Assembly (NCBI GenBank): GCA_933822405.4 | Contig: CAKOGP040000236.1 | Location: 1-64,000 of the forward strand | Reading direction: 5' to 3' | DNA from: Cylindrotheca closterium | Lineage: Eukaryota; Bacillariophyta; Bacillariophyceae; Bacillariales; Bacillariaceae | DNA: 64,000 bases | In this document: positions 9,521-19,228 of the stretch, one piece after another | Layout of the letters: every line of letters begins with the position of its first letter | How positions within the stretch are numbered: position 1 is the stretch's first letter | The notes under the pieces: generated by a model | Seen by the model: the letters and a program-made list of their open reading frames with translations, nothing else | Databases searched by the model: none | Told to the model about the DNA's origin: nothing | Program-made: the position numbers and the translations under genes

Positions 9521-9899
9521 CTCAAGGATCTCCCAACTTCAGGATTCCGTCTATTGATATGATTTGGAATTCGAAGTTTCTTAATGACCCTGCGACCATC
9601 AAATGACCCTTTGTTATTTACAGAATTAGGATCAGAAAAGATCAAAAATAAAGTTGTTCTGTGAAAATGATATTGTTTAAAAACTGAAATATATTTAAGG
9701 CAGCGATCGCCCATCGAAAGACATCAGAATTCCCACAGTCGACCCCGCGCGGTACGGATTTTCGTCATTTGCCGGGTGTTCCTGGTACTGTATCGAAATC
9801 CTTTTCGAGATCTTTACTCTGGCGAAGGGCGTAATCCCCCCTTGCTATTCCCCCCCATTGGTTACTGTCATTCCTGATATATTTATTGTATTCAGTATG

Positions 9900-9916
9900 T
9901 CTCTCGCAACGAGAGA
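9900..9916 (+). other. Short hairpin just upstream of the LRR gene start
   Basis: TCTCTCG-CAA-CGAGAGA forms a perfect 7-bp stem with a 3-base loop, ending four bases before the ATG at 9920. It could act in the 5' UTR or be chance; only the sequence supports it. Confidence 0.35.
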
Positions 9917-9919
9917 GCG

Positions 9920-12516
9920 ATGAATAATGAAGATGACGCAAATATGCATGGATTGCTATCCTCTGAGGACGGGCCACAGCTGCCACAATTACCACAACTA
10001 CCACAACTACCTGCAATGAGAGCTTCACGTGGCGGAGCTGACGACAACAAGAATGAGCAACAAACTACCATTAATAGTGTTGATAATGGTCTTGCTGATG
10101 TCAATCATGGCGACACGGCTGCACGTACGACGCCGCAAACCATTGCATCTGCCATTCTGGGACGGCAACAGAAGCTAAATGAAGGTGATGGTCGAAATCA
10201 TAACACTGCACCAGCAGATTCGTCGTCTTCCAAAGAAGGGCCATCGAATACAGGGGCCTTTGCTGTTGAAGGAATCGGAGATGGACATGATGGCAATGCT
10301 GGAGAAAATCGCACTATAATTTCGGATGCAAACAATGACCGTTCTACCAGTCCTACCACTACCAACAACATGGTTCATGCTGAAATTGCACCCGATGTGG
10401 AAGAGCTTGTTCAAGAGAGATTGCAAGCGCTGCGACAACAGGAAGAACAACGAAATACAAACAGCAACAACAATCAGATCATCATGGCAGTGGCAGTTGG
10501 GACAGCGACCAATGATGATGGTAATGGGGATAATGATACTGCTGGAGGAGAAAACATCAGTAACAAAAATGAAAGTGGTCGTGGATTTCAATGGACCAAC
10601 CGCAATAAATTGTTGCTCATAATTGGTTTGGTGCTCTTCACCATCATGGTTGCCGGTATCACTGGAGGAATTGTGGCGTCATCACCATCGGCCACCAATG
10701 ATAATCAAGGTCCCAATACCGGTCTTCCAACAAACATGCCGTCAAGGATGACGATGATCCCAGCAAGTAGTGAACCCACTGGATTGCCAACCACTACTCG
10801 CCAAGGAATCATTGAAGCTAGCCTCATGTTTGAGCACGAGGAATATCTGGCAACAATTGACCCCCAAGCCTTTGAGTGGCTCGTCTACAGTGATATATGG
10901 ATTCCGCCACCAGGTGCAACGGATCCACAAGGATTGTGGAGAGAACGATATTTTATGGCAGCTTTGTACTTCGCGACGAGAGGAGAGGATTTATGGTCCG
11001 ATCGACGAAATTGGTTGTCTCCAAGCTTATCAGTGTGCGAATGGGATGGCAATGATTACGATGACGACTTTGATAGTAACGAAAAAATTGAAACTCGTTG
11101 CATTGAGGAGGATGGCAAGATTCGAAGCTTGATCATACGTGAAGGAAAAATGTTAGGAACCATCCCATCCGCGATCAAGGCATTGTCCATGCTGGAACGA
11201 ATCGACTTTTGTAAGTACTGCGCCGCGCAATTCTTTTTCTGAGCAACATCCAATTCATTGACTGCGATGGCATTATCTTGATAGACGGGAATAATCTGCG
11301 AGGGACCATACCGAATTCAGTTGGCCTATTATCTCACTTGACAACGATGAACATGTCCGGCAACGATTTGACAGGAACTCTGCCAACTGAGCTTGGGGCC
11401 TTGGTAAATTTGGAAATTTTTCAAATAAGTAGGTCATGCTATATGTTGTCGAATGCCGAATAGTATCGAGATAGTGGTACTGACCGTACATTCCCCTCGC
11501 TTGAAAACCAAAGATCAGAACGTCCTGACAGGAGAATTACCTTCCGAAATTGGGAACTGGTCATCACTCCGCAGACTCTCCTTGTGTAAGTCACAAATAC
11601 TGCGGTGGAGGCAGATATCTAAAGGTTTATTTATACATTCGTCTGACGACTCATCAATCTGCTTGTTGTCTGCAGTCGAAAACAATTTTCGCGGAACTCT
11701 TCCAACGCAAATGGAACAATGGACAAGTGTTGAAAATTTGAACTTGCAGGACAATAGTTTCACCGGTACTCTCTTAGACTTTTGGAACTGGACACAGCTT
11801 CAGGTTCTAGACCTTTGTACGTACACTATATCAGATTCGAAACAGTTTACACATCATGTTTCCCTCACAGCACTTTTTCCGTGCAATGTCATCACATTCG
11901 CAGCAACTTTAGCACTGACGGGAACAATTCCAACATCGGTTGGTTCCATGAAATCTCTCGATCTTCTTTCGTTGAGTACGTGTGAAGTGACAACTGACGC
12001 GCTATGCATTTGTCTGTGAATATTTCTCATCTATTTGCTCTCACCTGTGCACTGAAGATGAAAACAATCTCAGTGGTAGTCTCCCAACAGAGCTTGGTCT
12101 GTTGCCACGGCTTGCCTTCTTGAATCTGCGTAAGTCAAAGGCTTGGATGATGTTTTCACTATAAGGAGGGTTTCTGCACATTCTCGCGTTGGCTCATATC
12201 ATGCGCCTTATTCTTATAATCAGGTTCAAATGAGCTCTCAGGCAAGCTGCCCACAGAGTTGTTTCTCTCGCCTTCGCTCAGATTCATTGATGTCGGCTTT
12301 AATCTCTTGACAGGAACCCTTCCGCTCCTCAACACGAGCAGCATTGACCTTTGTTTAGGTACGTCCTTGACTTTTTAACCAGCGCTGTTGCATCAAATCG
12401 GTTTCGAGGTGACTAATAACGCTGCTTTTGTCGCCGTTGACGATGCTTTTGGTTCAGATGGCAATAGGTTCTCAGACATGCCCAATATGAATGGCCGTGA
12501 GTGTGGTGGCTTCTAG
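9920..12516 (+). CDS. LRR receptor-like membrane protein, eight exons
   Basis: Inferred exons: 9920-11210, 11285-11428, 11514-11585, 11676-11816, 11904-11975, 12058-12129, 12224-12358 and 12458-12516, giving 661 residues. Every intron has GT-AG ends and phase 1, and the frame closes at TAG 12514-12516. Residues 1-228 are low complexity and acidic, with a 9-bp repeat encoding LPQ units. A single membrane helix lies at about 229-253 (LLLIIGLVLFTIMVAGITGG). A cysteine-containing cap (about 290-420) leads into plant-type leucine-rich repeats with NxLxGTIPxxxGxLxxL. Exons 3, 5 and 6 are exactly 72 nt, one 24-residue repeat; exons 2, 4 and 7 hold two repeats. There is no kinase, so it is a receptor-like protein with the LRRs probably outside the cell. 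The ligand is unknown. The foldback element ends about 140 bp upstream. Confidence 0.85.
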
Positions 12517-12599
12517 TCTTCATCCCAAGCGAACCATAGTGTGATCTTCGCATGACTTATGCAAGGGACAGATTACGGTTTCCATATTTGACATACCGG

Positions 12600-12960
12600 T
12601 ATGGTATTCGATAGGAATGATTTTAACCAATCAGAAGGGGGGGTTGAGGGGCGAATACACAATCCCCCTTCGCCACAGTAAAGAAACAGAGATAGGGATT
12701 TCGATAAAAATAGATAAAGAAATCCGGAAGAGAAAATATCGTTGCAGCTTCTCTTCGCCCTCAGAAAAATATTATTTTTGTTTTGTTGACGGATGTGAAG
12801 GCGGCATTGGATCGCTTATTATAAGCACGTACATACTACCTGTATAGTGTACACTACCGTACGATAATGCCGATTGGCAGTTGAAATCTCCGTTTGACGT
12901 CGCAAGTCGATGGATCGGCACGATCTTATTTGTTGCGTATCTCGCAGGTACTTGATAAAC
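12600..12960 (-). repeat. Block C: inverted copy of the HA-gene 3' flank, without the foldback insertion
   Basis: Read on the minus strand it matches 7540-7826 followed directly by 9785-9892, and also part of 4730-4925. The LRR gene is therefore bracketed by inverted copies. As in blocks A and B, an HA gene (13161-14201) lies on the upstream side of the block on the same strand. The rest of 12517-13160 contains nothing else recognisable. Confidence 0.75.
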
Positions 12961-13160
12961 TGATCTAAACCCAAACGGCGACCCTGGCCTGAATTTTGTC
13001 GAACATGCGAAGTATCCATGATGTTTTACTGAGAGATAGCATATTTGTACAGATTTTTGCTTTTGATCAGATGGATTTTAACTATACATGCGAATGGTAG
13101 AAAGCTTGTTTGCAACAGTATTCATCTCGACATGTGCAATCTTCAGAATCAACCGCAAAT

Positions 13161-14201
13161 CTAGATAGCATTGAAGTATGGTATTTTATATGAGACACGA
13201 TGAGTAGGAGGATTTTTTCTGTGCACCCTTGGATCGAGTATCAAATACAAAGCCAAGGCTTTCCAACATTTGGAATCGCTTGACAGGAGTCCTTCGTGAG
13301 CCTCGCGAAATATATATGACTTGTATAGGCGTCTTTGACATTTGACCCATGTAGATAGTTGTTCATCCTCGGGATAGTGGCATGGGACGTTGCAATGACC
13401 TGTTCTTTCCTTGAAAGCCTTGAGGTCGTTTAGCTTATCCAGCCATGCAGCAGCACGAGAGTCCCACACAAAGCCAATTGCTTCAAGCTCTTTAATGCGA
13501 CAAGCTGTCATGGTAGAAGCTGGGTTATTGTGCTTCAGTTGCTTGTACTGGTATCGTTGTCTCTTGACCCATCTAGCAAGACCACGATCTTCACGATAGT
13601 TGTGAGGAACGCTACTGTGTCCATTTTCCAGCTTGAATTCAATAAGTTTCTTGAATTGAATTCCCCATAGGTCATCTTGGTATGGTCTGAAGCGACCAAC
13701 GCTTTGGTCATTGGAAGTTTCGACCTTCTTCTTCCGTCCGTTCCTCCATTGCATTGGGTCCTCTCCGTGCTGGGAATCCAGCAGTAGCTTGGTTGAAGAA
13801 CAGCTCACCGTTGTCGGAAGTTCCACTGTAGGGTCCAGTACGGTGTGCAACATCTGAATGGGGTCTTCTTGTTGCTTGGCGCTAGAAGCCGGTTTAATAT
13901 CCACATTCGATTGATCCAATATCATGAGGGATGCAAGTGACAGAACATGCAATGGCTCCACGCATGGTGATGCATGGTTGCAACGATTGCCGCTCCCGAT
14001 CCTGGGACCCAATGGACGAGGTTCCATGTCTGGATCGACAAAGGGATCGCAGAAGGAATACGACTGAGCAAGGTCGTTAGAAAAAGAGGAAAATAGAGGT
14101 CGTTGTCCTTTCACTACTGGAGATGATAGTGAAATTTCGAGTGGCTCAAAAGACTTTGAAAAGCGCATTGACATAAGATCTGTGATAGCCATTTCAAACA
14201 T
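13161..14201 (-). CDS. HA-domain protein with a frameshifted C-terminus
   Basis: The first ATG is at 14201, giving 346 residues. HA domain 1 contains RFRPYQDDLWGIQFKKLIEF, GHSSVPHNYREDRG and LARWVKRQRYQYKQL. HA domain 2 starts normally with AWLDKLNDLKAF, GHCNVPCHYPEDEQ and LSTWVKCQRRLYKS. After about residue 300 the frame departs from homology: the expected RFQMLESLGFVF motif is present in another frame around 13270-13220, followed there by a stop. A small indel around 13275-13300 has therefore replaced the last ~45 residues. The gene may still give a protein with one and a half HA domains. It is the inverted counterpart of the HA genes in blocks A and B. Confidence 0.75.
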   Translation of the reverse strand: MFEMAITDLMSMRFSKSFEPLEISLSSPVVKGQRPLFSSFSNDLAQSYSFCDPFVDPDMEPRPLGPRIGSGNRCNHASPCVEPLHVLSLASLMILDQSNVDIKPASSAKQQEDPIQMLHTVLDPTVELPTTVSCSSTKLLLDSQHGEDPMQWRNGRKKKVETSNDQSVGRFRPYQDDLWGIQFKKLIEFKLENGHSSVPHNYREDRGLARWVKRQRYQYKQLKHNNPASTMTACRIKELEAIGFVWDSRAAAWLDKLNDLKAFKERTGHCNVPCHYPEDEQLSTWVKCQRRLYKSYIFREAHEGLLSSDSKCWKALALYLILDPRVHRKNPPTHRVSYKIPYFNAI

Positions 14202-15143
14202 CGACAAATACCTATTTTATGCCTTCTTTGGATTTGTGCTTGCTTATTTTGTGAAGAAGACGTATGTCCTAGTTTCGCCACGCAATTTTTCTGAATCAGT
14301 TTACACACCGGTACCGGTATGGCGGTAGCGTTATATAAGGTTACAATTAATATACCATCTCATGCATCTACTTTTTTAGGTCCACACGCACGTGTAGCAT
14401 CTGATTTTTGGTGGCGGAAGTCGACTCCTTGGTTCCCGGAAGCTCGAAGGAGGAACAAACACATAAAAAGGACATTACAAGCTTATTAGTGAAGATTGCC
14501 AATACTGTACCCGGTATGGGTACGCGGATAGATAACAGCACTTCCGCACAACCACTGATCCAAGAGCTAGTTCCCTTCCATTTTTGTTTCCATATGTACC
14601 ACCGTACCGGTAGAAAGGAATAGTCTCTGAAGCTCGACAAGAGTAATAATGTGTTCTCGAATTCTCATGATTCTCACACCACGTTCCGCGCCATGCATGA
14701 TGGTCTGAATGAATCAGTCAGGCTGAATGAATGAAAAGCAGTCGAAACTTGTGGTTTAAGGAAGCGCTTCTTAAAATCCAATTTCATATTTCAGACCTCA
14801 TTCCTCAACCAATTCGTTGATCAGACGTCGACGCAATTGTACCCTGTTGCACCGATATCTTCCGGTGCCGGCACAATGAAGCAAATATCGATACTGAAAT
14901 TTTTAAGGAATACGATGTCTTACTTTAGATAATCATATGTGTCTCCATTTTATCAGACTCTCACATGGGATCGGCATTTCGAAGAGTTGACACAACCGTA
15001 GTGTTCAATTTTAGTTTACTTGATGTTTTTGGTCATTGGGATCGTAATATGCTCGTCGATGTTTGATGTCGCACCGGTCGATTTTCCTACCTTTTTGACC
15101 AAATGGGAATTCGACAAGTTCTGGCGACGGCATTCCATCGGTC
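14202..15143. other. Intergenic, nothing recognised
   Basis: No convincing gene. Contains two TACCGGTA palindromes (14312-14319 and 14605-14612) and short open frames without domains. Confidence 0.5.
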
Positions 15144-15620
15144 ATGCCAACATCCATGAGCGGCCGTCGATTCGAAAAATATGCAATAATTATGGAAGCA
15201 ATAGGGCTCCATCCGAGACGAAATCCCCCAGCCGCAAAAGTGCAAAGGGGAGGGACTCGTTTCGGATTCGCACCAAGTCACAAAGACCAACATCTGATCG
15301 CATCAGTGCCGAGAAAAGAAGGTCTGTCAATCTTAGTTCTAATGTGGGCAGACAAAAGAGTCGAAATAGCAATGGGAGGATATCCAAAGCACGGCCACAA
15401 GCTCGCAACGGCTGAAGAACCGTTGAGAATCAGCAATCAGAACTCTGCTCTGGTACAGTACTGCATGTTGCCGCCAACTGGGACAGACAACGCCAAACCT
15501 GTAGGCCTACTTCTTGACCAATCATCAACAAATCTTGGCTTTCTATGGAAAGCTGACATGCATGCTTCTTCCCGTAATAATGATGGCGCCAAGTACAGAC
15601 AGAATCTGTTCAGAGCTTAA
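15144..15620 (+). CDS. Hypothetical ORF, 158 residues
   Basis: An ATG-initiated open frame with mixed composition, basic in its first half (RRNPPAAKVQRGGTRFGF). No domain, signal peptide or membrane helix is recognised, and no paralogue is seen in the window. Overlapping frames on both strands are shorter. It may be a real lineage-specific gene or chance. Confidence 0.25.
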   Translation: MPTSMSGRRFEKYAIIMEAIGLHPRRNPPAAKVQRGGTRFGFAPSHKDQHLIASVPRKEGLSILVLMWADKRVEIAMGGYPKHGHKLATAEEPLRISNQNSALVQYCMLPPTGTDNAKPVGLLLDQSSTNLGFLWKADMHASSRNNDGAKYRQNLFRA

Positions 15621-16061
15621 AAAAGCAGCGCGCTACTCTGCTTCTTATCCATGTCTCCATTTGTGTGTGATCCAAAACAATTCCGTTGCCCCGGTTGGTA
15701 TATAGAGTGAAGACAAAATCAAAATTGGTATAGAGTGACAACATATGTTTTCTGATCACATTCCTGCAATCTATGGGATCTCTCGACTTTTGCAGAACAC
15801 GTATTCATGTGCGATATATCTAATGGGAGCGGTACAGTGAAACGGCTGTCTGTTTTCAAGACCTATAGAAAAGAGATGCAAGAAGCTGCAACATTCCATG
15901 ATGGTTTGGTGGCTCCAAGAGAAAGACTACATGATGTATCGTTGTTATAGATCATTGCTCCTAGCATTCCCTAGTTTATCATTATTTGATTAGAGATGCA
16001 AACAATAAATCAAAATGACCCGCGTCTCTTCCAAATGATTCAAGCTGCCTGTTTAGCCTCA

Positions 16062-16294
16062 TCATTTCTCGATTGGACCACCACCAAGATCGTTGGAATC
16101 GTCGTTGGGGTAACTGTCGTCTTCGTTGGCGGAATCATGAATCTTGGGATTATGGTCGTCGGAGTTCTTCACGATGGCAAGTGCCTTATGGATCACATCG
16201 ATTGAAGCTCCTCTGGGTCTTCGTGATAGCAATGGAAATGGTGGTAGTCTGCAGTTGGTTTGCTAGAGCCATTGAAAGCGTTGCCACAGGTCAT
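16062..16294 (-). pseudogene. Small-protein family member, frameshifted copy 1
   Basis: It starts ATG-Thr-Cys-Gly-Asn at 16294, like the two intact copies, and retains the ending GAG-AAA-TGA at 16062. A one-base deletion relative to copy 2 after the Gly-Ser-Ser segment throws it out of frame, and it soon stops. The start and stop contexts are conserved although the middle is broken. Confidence 0.45.
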
Positions 16295-17001
16295 ATTTTG
16301 CTTGTTGTTGATTTTTAAACTTGGAACATACAATTTTGTGGTGATTGGGAATTGGGAAATTGGTGATGGATAATTGAAGCAATACGAATGCGTGCGACAA
16401 AATGTCTAGCAGACAGTGAATTTTCGAATTCGCTGAGGCGCTCCAGTGAGAGGACCATTAATTAATTCAAGAAGGCGCGAAAGAGTACAAGTTCAAAGTT
16501 CCGATCGGTTTCTGACTTTGTGATACAATGCATGCGGTATTAAAATAGTGATGTATCATTTTTAACATCCATCAGTCATGTATCTCCGATTATTTCCGAT
16601 CGGGTGCTTCCAGATATATATATAAGAAACGTTGAGCGCTACTTGGCAAACGCATATTTGTTGTTTGGAATTCATTCTTCGGGTCATCTGAAATGTTTCT
16701 CAACGGAATGAAACAAGAACAAACGAGTTTGTGCTCTGCAATGAATTTTGACGATGAGAGGATATTTGCAAGCAGCGACAACAGCTGGTGACGGTGTGGT
16801 GCTGGCTCCAACAGCAAGACTACATCATGTATCGCTGTTTTTTTTTAGAAATTAATTGTTCTTATCATTCCCTAGTGTACAATTATTTGATTTAGAGATG
16901 AACACAAAATAGAGCCACAGTCACAACTGACTGCTGGAATCAAGGTGCCTGTTTCGAATGAATCAAGCAAGCGCAATCAACTGGCCGTTTGCATCGTGGG
17001 C

Positions 17002-17247
17002 TCATTCTTTCCTAATTCCACCACAACCAAGATCATTGGAATCGTCATTGTTGTCACTATTACCATTGTTGCCGGAACCATGAACATCGTAATGATTGTG
17101 GTCATCAGCAGAGTCATTATTCACAATGGCAAGTGCCTTCTGGACCACAGCGATTGAAGTTCTTGGTCTTTGCGGTAGAAATGGAAATGGTGGTAGTCTG
17201 TAGTTCGTTGTGCTAGAGCCATTGAAAGAGTTATTACCACAGGGCAT
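17002..17247 (-). CDS. Small protein, tandem family copy 2 (81 residues)
   Basis: The chosen start is the ATG shared with the other copies, giving MPCGN at the N-terminus. The conserved core is RTSIAVVQKALAIVNN, followed by an Asp/Asn/His-rich tail ending RKE. Copy 3 has RTSIEAIQKALAIVDD at the same place, and most differences are conservative, which supports minus-strand coding. The opposite strand also carries an open frame with a hydrophobic segment ending GKCLLDHSD, but its N-terminal parts are not conserved between copies. The function is unknown. A possible fourth relative is at 21783-22019. Confidence 0.45.
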   Translation of the reverse strand: MPCGNNSFNGSSTTNYRLPPFPFLPQRPRTSIAVVQKALAIVNNDSADDHNHYDVHGSGNNGNSDNNDDSNDLGCGGIRKE

Positions 17248-17776
17248 CTTACTCTTCTTCGTTTGTTGTCGCTTCAAGTTGATTTTAATATTATGTGTGA
17301 ACTTGAAAACTGCAAATTTTATGATGAGCCAACGGATGATTTGTAAGTTGTGACATCGATGACGTATACACGTCCCGATTTCTGATCATATGTGCTAGCG
17401 CATAAAAGAAAAACGTGGGGAGCAACTTCCTTCGTTTTGTGGGATCCTTCTACTACTTCGCGAAACACGCACCCATGTATGAGCAAGGACGGTAATGCCG
17501 GCAGGAATGAAACAGTGAAACAACTGTTTGCATAATGCCTTCGAAGATTTCCAGAGGAAAGTTGCAAACAGCGGCAAGAGCAGATGGGTGTGGAGGAGGA
17601 GGTGGGTCCAAAAGCAAGGCTACATCATGCATCCTATTATTCCTAGCAGCATTCCCTATTTTATCATTATTCCATTAAAGATTGTACCAAAAGGTTGGAA
17701 TAACAGTCACAGCAGACGCCTGATATTTGGGAGCCTGGTTCGAATGCTTCAAGTTGGCTGTTTACGTTGTTGTTGC

Positions 17777-17998
17777 TCATTCTTTCCCCACTGGACCACT
17801 GCCAAGGTCATTGGAATCGTCATTGTGGTAGCCATGACTGTTGCGATTATGGCCGTCGACGAAGTTTTTGTCATCAACAATGGCAAGTGCCTTCTGGATC
17901 GCTTCGATTGAAGTTCTGCGTCTTCGTGTTAGCAATGGAAATGGCGATAGCTTGTAGTTTGGTGTGCCAGAAGCACTGAAAGTGTTACCGCAGGGCAT
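17777..17998 (-). CDS. Small protein, tandem family copy 3 (73 residues)
   Basis: It begins MPCGNTFSASG, has the core RRRRTSIEAIQKALAIVDDK, and ends NDLGSGPVGKE. It aligns end to end with copy 2 with small in-frame length changes in the His/Asn-rich tail, as expected for a translated sequence. It has no signal peptide or membrane helix and no recognised domain. The basic stretch before the core and the acidic/His-rich tail suggest a soluble protein, but no role can be stated. Confidence 0.45.
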   Translation of the reverse strand: MPCGNTFSASGTPNYKLSPFPLLTRRRRTSIEAIQKALAIVDDKNFVDGHNRNSHGYHNDDSNDLGSGPVGKE

Positions 17999-18180
17999 CT
18001 TTAGTTTGTTGTTGTTGTTCTATAAAAAACTGAAAGGGCAAATTTTGTGAAGAGCAAAAGAGTGCGCTTGGTTCATTTGTGACTTGTGAAAATCGGTGAT
18101 TGGCAACGGGATACCGAATCAATAAATAGAATGTTAGTCGCATATATTTTAATCAAGAGCTCCAGTGAGGAAATCGTTAA

Positions 18181-19228
18181 ATCAAAGGCATCCTAAGAAA
18201 CCGTTTCATCTCAAAGTTCTGAACGTTGTCTATCGTTATATATAATATGATGATATGTGAAAATCATTAAATAAAACAGACCCCAAGAAACAGTTCCATA
18301 CAGTATGAACACTATGATATATGTACTGACGTTTTTGCTACTTGTGAACGGCTCGTGGTATCAATTATCTAACCAATCAATCAATCGATCAATCAATTGT
18401 ACTCCGATGCTATGGTACCAGGTACCGGTAGCAGGAAAACGTGAGGGAGGCTTGTGGCTGAGGGTACTACCTGGTACTACCCTGAGGTCGGAGCCTTATT
18501 CTTGGAGGCTCGAGCGGCGGGTGAAAAAAATCAAGACCGTCAGCTGGAGCAGCCAAGGAAATTTTCATCGGCCTTGAACCTGTAGCCATAAACGAGTCTT
18601 TGCTTTCTACCACTCGAGGTCTGTTCTATGTTGTTCTTCCGCTGCCGAAGCACCAGCTTCTTTGTTATTTTACAAGAAGTCGTGTTGTTCCTTAGCAATA
18701 TAAGGGTAGCCACTGAACATATGTTCTATATTTTGAAGCAGAGCCTCGTCTGCGTTGTGATAGTCGGGTTGTTCATTGGCAGGTACTGTATGTATAGTCA
18801 CTGGAGCTCTGTAGCGGAGCCTCATCACATCTCACATCTCACATGCATTACTAGTCGGGTTATTCCACGGAAATCCTTCATGCCTGTCCGTCGGTGCGGG
18901 AAGCCTCAAATCGAAAGTCGCGGAACTATTATTTGCCATCAATTATTGTATTATTATTGTGATTATTCCCACATCACAGTCAATCAACCAAGAGATGTCT
19001 TATTCTCATCTTCAAGGGAAGATTTCCATTGAGTTCCCATGTCATGATGCCTTGTGGATCACTTGACACGTCTCAATAATCTCACAACAACGCTTGGCAC
19101 TCGCATCGCCTTCAAAATAGTAATATTGTACTATTATAAAAAAAAGAGAAGCGTAAAATCAAACGTGACAATAATAACATCAACTTCAGAGGACATCATT
19201 TCAATTATACCCAAACGCATCTAAACAA
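18181..19228. other. Intergenic, upstream of the metallophosphoesterase
   Basis: No gene recognised. Open frames of 90 and 134 codons at 18305 and 18628 show no domain and cysteine/hydrophobic-biased composition typical of non-coding frames. One TACCGGTA lies at 18423-18430. Confidence 0.5.

Larger units (their letters stand above)
7827..9781. mobile_element. Foldback-like non-autonomous DNA transposon with tandem internal duplication
   Basis: Perfect 16-bp terminal inverted repeats (GAACACCCGGCAAATG at 7827-7842 and its complement at 9766-9781) are flanked by CTG on both sides (7824-7826 and 9782-9784), a 3-bp target duplication. The inverted paralogous block at 12600-12960 lacks the insert. 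Inside, an ~870-930-bp module occurs twice in tandem (7827-8700 and 8701-9635), each beginning with the same terminal sequence, followed by a single right end (9636-9781). Each module has a left and a right array of 20-bp units in opposite orientation, flanking ~250 bp of coding-like sequence. No transposase is present. A 3-bp target duplication fits PIF/Harbinger or CACTA-type elements, but the terminal sequence matches neither signature clearly, so the superfamily is left open. Confidence 0.8.
6740..9892 (+). repeat. Duplicated block B: HA gene plus 3' flank, split by a foldback-like element
   Basis: Positions 6740-7720 match block A (205-829 plus 4585-4925). Positions about 7540-7826 and 9785-9892 match, in inverted order, the continuous stretch 12960-12600. 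The 7827-9781 element is absent there, so block C is an empty-site copy. Shared landmarks include the cgatattttctctt run near the left edge and tatcgaaatcc followed by tggcgaaggg to the right. Confidence 0.8.
15799..18180. repeat. Tandem triplication of an ~800-bp unit
   Basis: Three diverged units lie at about 15799-16560, 16660-17400 and 17466-18180. Shared landmarks are ctacatgatgtatcg-like sequence (15928, 16822, 17622), accaccaagatcgttggaat-like sequence (16080, 17020, 17800), ggcaagtgccttctggat-like sequence, and ggaaatggtggtagtctg-like sequence. Spacing is 800-900 bp. Each unit contains one small minus-strand ORF position, described separately. Confidence 0.8.

Noticed and set aside
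7826..9782. Alternative element ends starting GGAACACC
   Set aside because: Including the extra G removes the target duplication; starting at GAACACC gives a clean CTG on both sides.
15996..17911. Plus-strand ORFs ending GKCLLDxxD with a hydrophobic segment in each triplicated unit
   Set aside because: Their N-terminal parts and start codons are not conserved between units, whereas the minus-strand start, core and stop are; kept only as an alternative reading.
18628..19032. 134-codon plus-strand ORF
   Set aside because: Hydrophobic/Cys-rich without domain, paralogue or conserved start; most likely chance.
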